A stretch of 64,000 bases of DNA from a virus. A program made the position numbers and the translations under genes. The stretch is taken from the IMG/VR virus record IMGVR_UViG_3300017992_000023, positions 1 to 64,000 of that record, one strand, 5' to 3'. Shown here in pieces: positions 1 through 7,095 of the stretch (position 1 is its first letter; each line of letters opens with the position of its first letter). Below the pieces are notes generated by a model. The model was given only the letters and a program-made list of their open reading frames with translations. It was not told the origin of the DNA and made no database searches.

Positions 1-43
1 CCTATAGGAATTACTTAAAAAACATACCATCCGAGGAGACATC

Positions 44-271
44 ATGTCTAAGCATATTTCTGTAATCTTCTTCCTACTGTTTGCAGCAAGCACAGCTCTG
101 GCCGGTTTTGATGGCGCTAATGCTCCAGGAGGTCAGCAAGTTGGTGGAGCTCCTAATTCGTCCCAAACTGGTGGAGTAGGCTATAAGAGCGGAAAGCCCT
201 CTTCTGCTAAATCCTCTTCAGGCAGTAAGACACCAGAGGGTGGCGCTAAGAGTCAGAAAGGCAAGAAGTAA
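44..271 (+). CDS. small exported Gly/Ser-rich protein
   Basis: 75 residues. The first ~20 residues form a clear Sec signal peptide (MSKH, hydrophobic core, cleavage near ALA-G). The mature part is almost entirely Gly, Ser, Lys, Ala and Gln with no hydrophobic core, so it is probably disordered. A strong Shine-Dalgarno (GAGGAG) sits 6 bases before the ATG, and the stop overlaps the next ATG (TAATG), so the two are coupled. No family recognised. An exported protein beside the late genes could act in the envelope during lysis or superinfection; that is inference. Confidence 0.65.
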   Translation: MSKHISVIFFLLFAASTALAGFDGANAPGGQQVGGAPNSSQTGGVGYKSGKPSSAKSSSGSKTPEGGAKSQKGKK

Positions 272-534
272 TGATTAGAGCACTCTTACTCCTTCTTTTC
301 TCTGGAGCCTCTTTTGCTGGTCCATACGCAGGAATCACTTATTCTCATGATAATGATATGGGATTTTGCTCTGATGTAGAGTATTGTGATTCAGTCAGAC
401 TGTTCGCTGGATATGACCTCAATATCACAGAAAACACTTATTTAGATGCATATGTATCATATAGAGATCAGCTAAATGGATCTCCAGAAAGGAAGCCTAA
501 GAGTGCCTCTGTCACAATTATCCATAGATTTTGA
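271..534 (+). CDS. small exported protein with outer-membrane-barrel-like features
   Basis: 87 residues. A signal peptide spans about residues 1-16 (hydrophobic run, then SFA-G). The mature protein has alternating aromatic and polar residues (GPYAGITYSHD, YDLNITENTYLDAYVSY) and ends in Phe with the preceding pattern SVTIIHRF, as outer-membrane beta-barrel proteins do. It is far too short for a full barrel, so it may be a fragment, an oligomeric barrel unit or a mimic. Coupled to the preceding exported protein by a TAATG overlap. Function unknown. Confidence 0.6.
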   Translation: MIRALLLLLFSGASFAGPYAGITYSHDNDMGFCSDVEYCDSVRLFAGYDLNITENTYLDAYVSYRDQLNGSPERKPKSASVTIIHRF

Positions 535-537
535 ACC

Positions 538-702
538 ATGAATGAATGTATGAAGATCCTTTTTCGAGAGGTAGAAAGAGCTGAAGATTACCTCTTCCAC
601 GCAAAAAGGACTGGAGATTTAGATCTTCAAATGCTATACTTCTCTGAGATCCAACTCCTTAAGAGGATCCTTAGAGAGCTCTCGGAAGAATACAATGGCT
701 AG
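538..702 (+). CDS. hypothetical small helical protein
   Basis: 54 residues (MNECMKILFREVERAEDYLF...). Starts 3 bases after the previous stop and overlaps the next gene (ATGGCTAG). Composition is charged and helical (REVERAEDYL, LLKRILRELSEE). The start lacks a strong Shine-Dalgarno, so expression may rely on coupling. It fills the only gap between its neighbours and is open throughout. No family recognised. Confidence 0.5.
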   Translation: MNECMKILFREVERAEDYLFHAKRTGDLDLQMLYFSEIQLLKRILRELSEEYNG

Positions 703-940
703 GAATTACCGACAAGAATACGACAGATACCAGGGGAAACCAGAACAAAAGAAGCGTCGAGCTAAGCGTAATGCTGCTCGTCGTAAGCTGATGAAAGCGG
801 GTAGGGTAAGGCTAGGAGACGGTAAGGATGTCGATCATTCTAACGGCAATCCTAACGATAACTCAGCTAAGAACTTAAAAGTAAAATCTAAAAGTTCCAA
901 CAGATCATTCAAACGGAACAAGAAGGCAGGCAAGGCTTAA
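695..940 (+). CDS. small HNH-like nuclease protein
   Basis: 81 residues, very basic. The second half has the core of phage HNH proteins: D-V-D-H followed by NGNPNDNSAKNL and NRSF, where His of the DH pair and the second Asn would be active-site residues. No zinc-binding cysteines are present. The N-terminal half is Lys/Arg-rich (KKRRAKRNAARRK). It lies directly upstream of the small terminase and overlaps it by one base. Small HNH proteins are common beside terminase genes and some assist packaging cleavage; whether this one is active is not known. Confidence 0.65.
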   Translation: MARNYRQEYDRYQGKPEQKKRRAKRNAARRKLMKAGRVRLGDGKDVDHSNGNPNDNSAKNLKVKSKSSNRSFKRNKKAGKA

Positions 941-1476
941 TGGCTAAAAGTGACGAGAAACCCAAACTGACCCCAATGGAGGAGCTATTCGTAGAGCAAT
1001 ACTGCTCTGAGACGAATGGTAACGCTACTGAGGCTGCTAGACGTGCTGGGTACTCTCGTAGTGTCGTTGAGAAAGCATATGAGCTCCCTAGGAAGCATCA
1101 CATAGCTCAAGCAATAGACAACTGGCGAGAAGCCAGGAAACGCTCTTTTTGGGTCACTGAGAGCCAGATACTGCAAAGGATGTGGGAAGAGGCTAACTTC
1201 TATGATCAGGGGGCTACTCATGCAGGTAGAATCTCTGCTCTGGTTAATCTCGGTAAACATCTCGGAATGTTTGGTGAGGGGGCTAAAAAGGATGGTGTGA
1301 AAGGTGCTGGAAACACCTATAATATCATTAACTATGCCAGTGCTGATCCAATGGGGCAAAAGGTGTCCCAAGCTGTAAAAGAAAAAGAAGCTGAAGTTCT
1401 CGAAGCCCTAGAGAGTCCTGAAGAGGACGAGGGAGCACTCGTCGAAATTAAAGATTATTCTAAGTCTGAAAGGTAA
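940..1476 (+). CDS. terS: terminase small subunit
   Basis: 178 residues. The N-terminal region (LTPMEELFVEQYCSE, then NATEAARRAGYS, then IAQAID) is the helix-turn-helix pattern of Terminase_2-type small subunits that recognise phage DNA at packaging start. The middle contains a predicted oligomerisation helix and the C-terminus is acidic (EEDEGALVEIKDYS), a likely contact to the large subunit. Start overlaps the HNH-like gene stop (TAATG), with AAGG upstream. Unusually, the large subunit is about 13 kb downstream, with fibre-type genes between. Confident on family, moderate on details. Confidence 0.8.
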   Translation: MAKSDEKPKLTPMEELFVEQYCSETNGNATEAARRAGYSRSVVEKAYELPRKHHIAQAIDNWREARKRSFWVTESQILQRMWEEANFYDQGATHAGRISALVNLGKHLGMFGEGAKKDGVKGAGNTYNIINYASADPMGQKVSQAVKEKEAEVLEALESPEEDEGALVEIKDYSKSER

Positions 1477-1480
1477 TATA

Positions 1481-1678
1481 ATGAACACACAAGAATTTGC
1501 AGCTGCTTTAGCACAAGCTGAAGCCAAAGAGCAGAAAGCCATTCGTACTCAGAAATTACTGGATCAGCGCATGGAAGATTTAGATGCACGTGAAAAGAAA
1601 CTTGAGTTTCGTGAGCAGAATATTGAAATGCGTGAACTAGCTGTCACCAAACGTGAGCAGTTGTTACAGGAAAGCTAA
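1481..1678 (+). CDS. small coiled-coil protein
   Basis: 65 residues, almost entirely one charged amphipathic helix (ALAQAEAKEQKAIRTQKLL, then REKKLEFREQNIEMRELAVTKREQLL) with heptad-like spacing. It lies between the small terminase and the first large structural protein and ends in a TAATG overlap with the latter. It may be a virion or assembly protein; no family recognised. Confidence 0.6.
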   Translation: MNTQEFAAALAQAEAKEQKAIRTQKLLDQRMEDLDAREKKLEFREQNIEMRELAVTKREQLLQES

Positions 1679-3267
1679 TGGCAACAGTCACATTCGACGG
1701 TGCAACTCGTGTAAACGATGCAGATGCAAACACCGACTGGGATAACTATGGATCTGGCGGTCCTAGTCCTGCGTCAGAGCCTCAGCTTAGGTACCAGTAC
1801 TCGGGCACAGGCTCTGTTGGTGCTGTAAACAAAAAGGTAACATCGACAACCTCTAGAACTGGTGTTGAGTATAACCCCGGATCAGGGGCTGTTGATATGA
1901 CCGCGGCAGCTAACCCTCTTTGGTTTGCTAAGGTATACGTAGCTGACTTCGGTGATTTGAATTCCACTTTTGGTGTCGGCCTCATTATCGGTTCCGCCAA
2001 CAATGCTTACTATGAATATAATGTGGCTGGAACAGGAGCTAATAGATCTGTTTTTAATACCTATCCAGCCCAGGGTGGCTATCTGATTGTAGCTATTAAT
2101 CCATCTATCTCTGCTTGGAGAGAGGGCACAGGTACTGGAACTCCTGCATTGTCAGCTATCGATTATTTTGCTGTAGGTGCTCAATTTGTTGTTGGTGGTG
2201 CTAAATCAGAGAACGTAGCAATGGACGCTATCGATATCGGACGAGGGCTCCTGTTAACTGGAACCAGTGGTTCATTTGCTGACTTCCTCTCAACAGACCA
2301 GGATACAATTGCAAATCGTTGGGGTGTTGTAACAGGAAACGCTCCCGTTATTAATGCTCGTGGTCTCCTGACTATTGGCAGTGCGACAGCAACTACTTTC
2401 TCAGATTCTACTTATACTGTACTGTTTGTTGATGGTTATCATGGACCTGGAGATGTAGGAACTAAGTTCGATCTTCAGAATGCCAGTACAGATATAACAC
2501 TAGATTCTACCCTAATCGGCCTTGGCTCTAGTACTACCTCTGATACTCGCCCAGACCTTACGGTAACTGGAACCTCTGGCTCTATGAGTATTGGCGGTTC
2601 TATTACTAACCACAGAAATATAGTATTAACAAGCGTTGTAGACGTAGATGGAGCTACTTTAGGTGCTAGTGATATCACACAAAGTTCAGCACATATTCAA
2701 AATAGTACTATAATCACCGATAGTGCTTCTGGTGTCGCTGCTATTGATGATGCCACTTTTGGGCAGACGTCTGGGCTACACGATTGCTCTTTTGTCCAAG
2801 GTGGATCTGGTCATGCAATAGAGATTACTTCGCCAGGAACTTATAACTTCTATGGGTTTACCTTTAGTGGATATGGAGCAGACACAACTAATAGCGCTGT
2901 TATCTATAACAACTCCGGTGGTGCTGTTACTATTAATGTAAATAGTGGAGAGTCTCCTACCTTCCGAAACGGGACAGGGGCCTCTACTAGTATTGTTACT
3001 GGTCAGGTAACACTGACCCTAACTGGCCTGAAGGTTAATACCGAAGTCCGTATCTATTCAGCAGGAACGCAGACACCACTGGCCGGAGTAGAGGATTCTG
3101 GAACAACTTTCGCGTATACTTACTCATACGCTCCGTCTACTGAGGTAGACATTGTAATTCATAATATCAATTACCAGTACATTAAACTGACAAATGTATT
3201 GTTGGGGTCAGGTGATGCCAGCTTACCGATCCAACAGATTCCTGATCGCTGGTACGACAATCCGTAG
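1678..3267 (+). CDS. virion structural protein, beta-helix-like
   Basis: 529 residues, rich in Gly, Ser, Thr, Asp and Val and poor in Lys and Cys, typical of tail-spike or fibre proteins. The middle (residues ~260-420) has short repeated beta-strand units such as TDITLDSTLIGLG, SGSMSIGGSITNHRNIVL and SAHIQNSTIIT, as in right-handed parallel beta-helices. The C-terminal ~90 residues (LTGLKVNTEVRIYSAG, ending PIQQIPDRWYDNP) look like a small beta-sandwich plus tail. First of three consecutive large structural genes upstream of the fibre. Exact role in virion not established. Confidence 0.6.
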   Translation: MATVTFDGATRVNDADANTDWDNYGSGGPSPASEPQLRYQYSGTGSVGAVNKKVTSTTSRTGVEYNPGSGAVDMTAAANPLWFAKVYVADFGDLNSTFGVGLIIGSANNAYYEYNVAGTGANRSVFNTYPAQGGYLIVAINPSISAWREGTGTGTPALSAIDYFAVGAQFVVGGAKSENVAMDAIDIGRGLLLTGTSGSFADFLSTDQDTIANRWGVVTGNAPVINARGLLTIGSATATTFSDSTYTVLFVDGYHGPGDVGTKFDLQNASTDITLDSTLIGLGSSTTSDTRPDLTVTGTSGSMSIGGSITNHRNIVLTSVVDVDGATLGASDITQSSAHIQNSTIITDSASGVAAIDDATFGQTSGLHDCSFVQGGSGHAIEITSPGTYNFYGFTFSGYGADTTNSAVIYNNSGGAVTINVNSGESPTFRNGTGASTSIVTGQVTLTLTGLKVNTEVRIYSAGTQTPLAGVEDSGTTFAYTYSYAPSTEVDIVIHNINYQYIKLTNVLLGSGDASLPIQQIPDRWYDNP

Positions 3268-3278
3268 GAGGATTAAAC

Positions 3279-4673
3279 ATGCCCCTTATTACTGACCCCG
3301 ATAATCTCAATCAAGGTACTGAGATTACTATTGATACAACTAATCTTGAGATCACTCTCAATATCGCAGGTAACTTATCTGCTGATGGTGTGACAGGACA
3401 ATGCCTGTACTCATTTCTGAAAGAAGAATGGAAGAATGACGCAACCAAGATTCCATTCCTGTTCCCAATGGAAGCGATCACGCCGGAATCGTTTGAATTC
3501 ATTAACGACTGGCGTCCGGCTGATGATGCTACCCGTAAACTGCTTCGCCAGTGCGGTTGGGCAGAACGTGACGCAGGCACAATCGTACGTGAGTACATGG
3601 GCTTTATCTCACTGGGTAACATTGACGCTACCAGTAAAACAGTGGGTGACAAGGCTTACTATGCCTTCGCAGGTGATGCGGCTCGTACTGAGTTCACCTA
3701 CGCAGGCCCAGTTGATGAGGCTGTACAGATTTTCGGTGGACCGTCTGACGGCGACTTTGATGTGCGTGACCAAACCACTGACCTGTTGACGGCCTTCATT
3801 CGTATTCAGGGTAAAACCTACGATCAGGTTACAGCAACAGACATCGGTGTAAGCACACTGACTTACATTGCTTATCGATTCCCGCTGTCGGAAGCAACAG
3901 ACCTGAAATACTCAGATCAGTCTCCGTACACCGGAATGACGATTACTTATTATGCCACTCCTCAAGCGTCTGACACGTTCCTGACCAACGACTTGTCTGG
4001 TGGCCCTTATAACTTCCACGTAGTCATTGATCCAAATGGTGCGACAGCTTCCAAGACCTATGCGTTCTTGAAAGACCAGTTGCGTACTGATGCAGACATT
4101 GATGATGGCGCAGGTACAGTCAACGGCCTTCTGGCGGACGACTTGGCGGAATACGTTGGTGATACCTTCAAGACCAAAGAAATCTCTATTGGCGGTGTGG
4201 CGCTTGATGGTGACAACCTGAACAGTAACGACATCAACTCTGTGGTGTTTGTTGATGATACGGGTGCAGAGCGTTCATTCCCATTCGTTGCAGCAGGTTC
4301 TTTGGTGTTCTCACAAACGTTGCTTGACGATACTTCTGCTGAATACTGGATGTTCTTCACTAACGATGACGCAGGTGACAATTTGGGCAATGACTTCGGT
4401 ACATCAGGTGCAATTATTGTTGATGATAACTCTGGTACTGATATCCAAGGTCTTGTCTCTGCTCATGTTGATGGTGAGATCAGTTGGGACTTTGACTATG
4501 ATGGCAACACACAACGTGGTACGGGCTCAGACGGTACAGACGCACCAGTAACAGTCGTAGCGATTGGCCTTGGTGGAGCTCAATACGTTGTAACTACATC
4601 AACCATTACCCGAAACGTAGGCCAGAATATCTCGCTTGTTGCGGCTCTGGAACGTAACTACGTTAACGCATAA
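3279..4673 (+). CDS. virion structural protein (tail-associated)
   Basis: 464 residues with GAGG-type Shine-Dalgarno (AGGAGG, 8 bases before ATG). N-terminal part (NLEITLNIAGNLSADGVTGQCLYSFLKEEWK, given here in two overlapping halves: NLEITLNIAGNL and DGVTGQCLYSFLKEEWK) resembles N-terminal domains of environmental phage structural proteins of unknown role. The remainder is Asp/Thr/Gly-rich beta. Codon use differs from neighbours: arginine is almost always CGT/CGC/CGA with no AGA/AGG, whereas flanking structural genes use AGA/AGG often. This may mean high expression or recent acquisition. Confidence 0.55.
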   Translation: MPLITDPDNLNQGTEITIDTTNLEITLNIAGNLSADGVTGQCLYSFLKEEWKNDATKIPFLFPMEAITPESFEFINDWRPADDATRKLLRQCGWAERDAGTIVREYMGFISLGNIDATSKTVGDKAYYAFAGDAARTEFTYAGPVDEAVQIFGGPSDGDFDVRDQTTDLLTAFIRIQGKTYDQVTATDIGVSTLTYIAYRFPLSEATDLKYSDQSPYTGMTITYYATPQASDTFLTNDLSGGPYNFHVVIDPNGATASKTYAFLKDQLRTDADIDDGAGTVNGLLADDLAEYVGDTFKTKEISIGGVALDGDNLNSNDINSVVFVDDTGAERSFPFVAAGSLVFSQTLLDDTSAEYWMFFTNDDAGDNLGNDFGTSGAIIVDDNSGTDIQGLVSAHVDGEISWDFDYDGNTQRGTGSDGTDAPVTVVAIGLGGAQYVVTTSTITRNVGQNISLVAALERNYVNA

Positions 4674-5953
4674 TGGCAGTCTCTATCGACGGATCTAGCC
4701 TCTTAATCACTCTCGAATCGGGAGTGACGGAGGTTAATGTTGCTGACATCTACAGCGATTGGAAGCGGTGGGTGATACAAGGCGATAATGCTAAGTATCT
4801 CCCCGCTTTCAGAACTGTGGGTGGTGACCCGTTGACGTCAATTATTGATGCAGGTGCGTATTACTTCTTAAGAAACGATTTAGGCTGGAGAATTAAGCCG
4901 CCCGAAGAAGATATCACGATTTACACAGCAGGAAACCTTGCAGCTCAAGATACGGGTCTTCCTGTATTCGTACCTACCACCGGTGAGTACACCGCGGCTA
5001 TATTGGGCTTACAACCTGTGACACAGGGCGTTACACCAGTAATGGCGAGTCAGTTAGCTTTCGGTTCGTTTGCAGGTGGCGTTTGGGTTGACCAATCAAG
5101 CTCTTTGTCCGGCACGGGTCTGACAGAAACTGGTGAGCCTATTGGAAACGCAGCTAATCCAGTGAACAATTTCTCAGATGCCAGAGCAATCTCTGTAGCT
5201 AATGGATTGCCTGAGACTTTCTTTATCAAAGGTAATGCTACATTAGATTCTGGTGATGATGTGTCTGGCTTTAAGTTAATCGGCTCCAATGCGATCAGAA
5301 CGGTACTGACTGTGAACGACGCGGCAGAGACCAACAACTGCACTATTGAAGACTGTTATCTGGTTGGTAATTTGGACGGTAACACGTTGGTAGAGCGATG
5401 TGTGGTTGATAACGTCAATTACATCAACGGCTTTGTCCATAATAGTATGCTTGCCAATGGTACGATCTATTTGGGCGGTTCTCAAGTTGCTAACTTCTTA
5501 GGATGTTACTCCGGGGTTCCCGGTACAAGTACACCAACACTTGATTGTAATGGGCTTAGTAATGATCAATCGACACCGCTGGCTGTACGTGACTATAATG
5601 GTGGTATTAAGCTTGTTGGCTTGGACGGTGGTGCAAGTGTATCAATCGATCTAGTTGCTGGTCAGGTGGTTATTGATTTGACTACATGCAACAATGGCGA
5701 TGTTGTTGTACGTGGTAATGGCAAAGTAATCGATACTAGTGGTAATACTCTGATGTCAGGTACATATAATACCAATCTGGTAATACGCAATGAATCTAAT
5801 TTTGGTAAACAGATCCAGGAGCTCTGGCAGCTACAGGGTCTGGATCCCAATAGTCCAATAACTGTTACACCGACCTCTAGAACGGCTGGAGATATTGATC
5901 AGACGATAACTGGAGATGGAGTAACTACTACAACTGTAACAAGAGACCCATAA
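4673..5953 (+). CDS. virion structural protein (tail/fibre-associated)
   Basis: 426 residues, coupled by TAATG to the gene before. The N-terminal ~100 residues (VNVADIYSDWKRWVIQGDN, then YLPAFRTVGGDPL, then YYFLRNDLGWRIKPPEED) match a recurrent domain of phage structural proteins that seems to plug into the virion. The middle (residues ~150-330) has beta-helix-like turns (LIGSNAIRTVLTV, CTIEDCYLVGNLDGNTLVERCVV) and the end is a helix plus Thr-rich tail (QELWQLQGLDPNSPITVTP). A spike or baseplate-like protein is likely; no enzyme motif seen. Confidence 0.6.
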   Translation: MAVSIDGSSLLITLESGVTEVNVADIYSDWKRWVIQGDNAKYLPAFRTVGGDPLTSIIDAGAYYFLRNDLGWRIKPPEEDITIYTAGNLAAQDTGLPVFVPTTGEYTAAILGLQPVTQGVTPVMASQLAFGSFAGGVWVDQSSSLSGTGLTETGEPIGNAANPVNNFSDARAISVANGLPETFFIKGNATLDSGDDVSGFKLIGSNAIRTVLTVNDAAETNNCTIEDCYLVGNLDGNTLVERCVVDNVNYINGFVHNSMLANGTIYLGGSQVANFLGCYSGVPGTSTPTLDCNGLSNDQSTPLAVRDYNGGIKLVGLDGGASVSIDLVAGQVVIDLTTCNNGDVVVRGNGKVIDTSGNTLMSGTYNTNLVIRNESNFGKQIQELWQLQGLDPNSPITVTPTSRTAGDIDQTITGDGVTTTTVTRDP

Positions 5954-6478
5954 ATGGCTGTCAACCCTCTTCATACAGCCACTGAGGGTCTATTAGGTGG
6001 AGGAAGCCCCTTAACTATTGCAGCTAGGGGGCTCTTATCCAATTTGGCTGGGGACAATGCAATAGTCCCTGTAGTCAATATTGCACTGACGCCTTGGGTC
6101 CTCCAGGCAGATGTGCCTCTATTACCAAATGATGTTGATCTGACAGCTTCGAGCATACCGATCACATCAAACATCCCTCTCGGGATGACTGGTGAGTTAG
6201 TTACCCTAGGGGTTGTAGAGATCCCAGTAACAACTCATCCAGGAACATGGGAGCTTCCTCCGAGTATCTCGGAAATTCCAAGCCTTAATGTTCCTATAGA
6301 CACTCAAACGCCTCTAGGTCTAGAAGGCGAGATGTCTGTTATAGCGGTCCCTAATATCCCTATTAGTGTCAGTATACCTTTTGCATATACGGCACCGTCA
6401 GGGTTCCAACCTTGGAAAGAGACCATTAGGTACACCCTGTACTTACAAAGGAAGACCTGCTATACTCTTAAACGCTAG
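5954..6478 (+). CDS. small fibre-repeat protein, paralogue of the giant fibre C-terminus
   Basis: 174 residues. It carries repeats of the form (N/S)IP(I/V) followed by Thr/Gln-rich residues and a Trp or Pro (SIPITSNIPLG, EIPVTTHPGTW, NVPIDTQTPLG, NIPISVSIPF). The same units and a similar basic end (RYTLYLQRKTCYTLKR) occur at the C-terminus of the 2450-residue protein (TTLQLQRAERRTSYITK). The two therefore share a module and may sit in the same virion substructure. Follows the previous gene without a gap. Confidence 0.6.
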   Translation: MAVNPLHTATEGLLGGGSPLTIAARGLLSNLAGDNAIVPVVNIALTPWVLQADVPLLPNDVDLTASSIPITSNIPLGMTGELVTLGVVEIPVTTHPGTWELPPSISEIPSLNVPIDTQTPLGLEGEMSVIAVPNIPISVSIPFAYTAPSGFQPWKETIRYTLYLQRKTCYTLKR

Positions 6479-6511
6479 CAAACTTTAGATCTAAAGAATA
6501 GGAGAATTTGA

Positions 6512-6964
6512 ATGGCTACCACTACTGGTACTAATAACCTCTATGATCTCGTAAAAGAGAAATTGATGGATGGCACTATTGATCTGGATAATGACACCTT
6601 CCAGGTTCTGTTGACCACCTCTGCATATACCCCCAATCAAGCCACCCATGACTTCGTTGATGATATCACTAATGAGGTTACTGGTAACGGTTATGCTCGT
6701 CAGACCCTGACCTCTGTTCAGTGGGTAACGTCTGGTGGTGCTAATGGTCAGATGAAGTTCGATGCTGCTAACCCGGTATGGACTGCATCTGGCGGCTCTA
6801 TTGTTGCTCGTTACTGGGTTCTGTTCAAGAATACCGGTTCTGATGCCACTTCTCCTTTGATGGCTTACGGCCTCTTGGATGACACCCCGGCTGATGTGAC
6901 GACTACTGATGGTAATACCCTTACCCTCAATGTGAATGCTAATGGCTTCTTCACCGTAGGTTAA
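6512..6964 (+). CDS. small virion structural protein
   Basis: 150 residues with AGGAG Shine-Dalgarno 8 bases upstream. The sequence (NLYDLVKEKLMDGTIDLDNDTFQVLL, ARYWVLFKNTG, LTLNVNANGFF split here into pieces) is beta-rich and resembles small structural proteins found in many environmental phages. Codon use is strongly biased to preferred codons as in the capsid gene, suggesting high copy number. It is the last gene before a structured terminator, so it ends a transcription unit. No precise role assigned. Confidence 0.55.
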   Translation: MATTTGTNNLYDLVKEKLMDGTIDLDNDTFQVLLTTSAYTPNQATHDFVDDITNEVTGNGYARQTLTSVQWVTSGGANGQMKFDAANPVWTASGGSIVARYWVLFKNTGSDATSPLMAYGLLDDTPADVTTTDGNTLTLNVNANGFFTVG

Positions 6965-6976
6965 TGCTTAACACGG

Positions 6977-7068
6977 CCCCTCTTATTGCTTCAGGCTGGT
7001 GGATACCAGCTAGCTCAACTACGAGCACGCATCGTCCGTTGACGGTGGGCAATACTGAGGGGTTTTTT
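6977..7068 (+). terminator. rho-independent terminator with multi-helix RNA above it
   Basis: CCCCTC (6977-6982) pairs with GAGGGG (7057-7062), immediately followed by six T. Inside, ATTGC (6985-6989) pairs with GCAAT (7049-7053). The enclosed RNA folds into three hairpins: GCTGGT/ACCAGC with loop GGAT (6995-7010), GCTC/GAGC (7013-7026) and CCGT/ACGG (7036-7045). This is far more structure than a simple terminator needs. Pairings are read by eye. Confidence 0.7.
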
Positions 7069-7095
7069 CTTTATCCGCTCTATATGGATCAATAG

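Noticed and set aside
1-9. CCTATAGGA at the window start as a copy of the palindrome near 62991, hence a terminal repeat
   Set aside because: Only nine bases match and the sequence before base 1 is not visible, so it cannot be told from chance.
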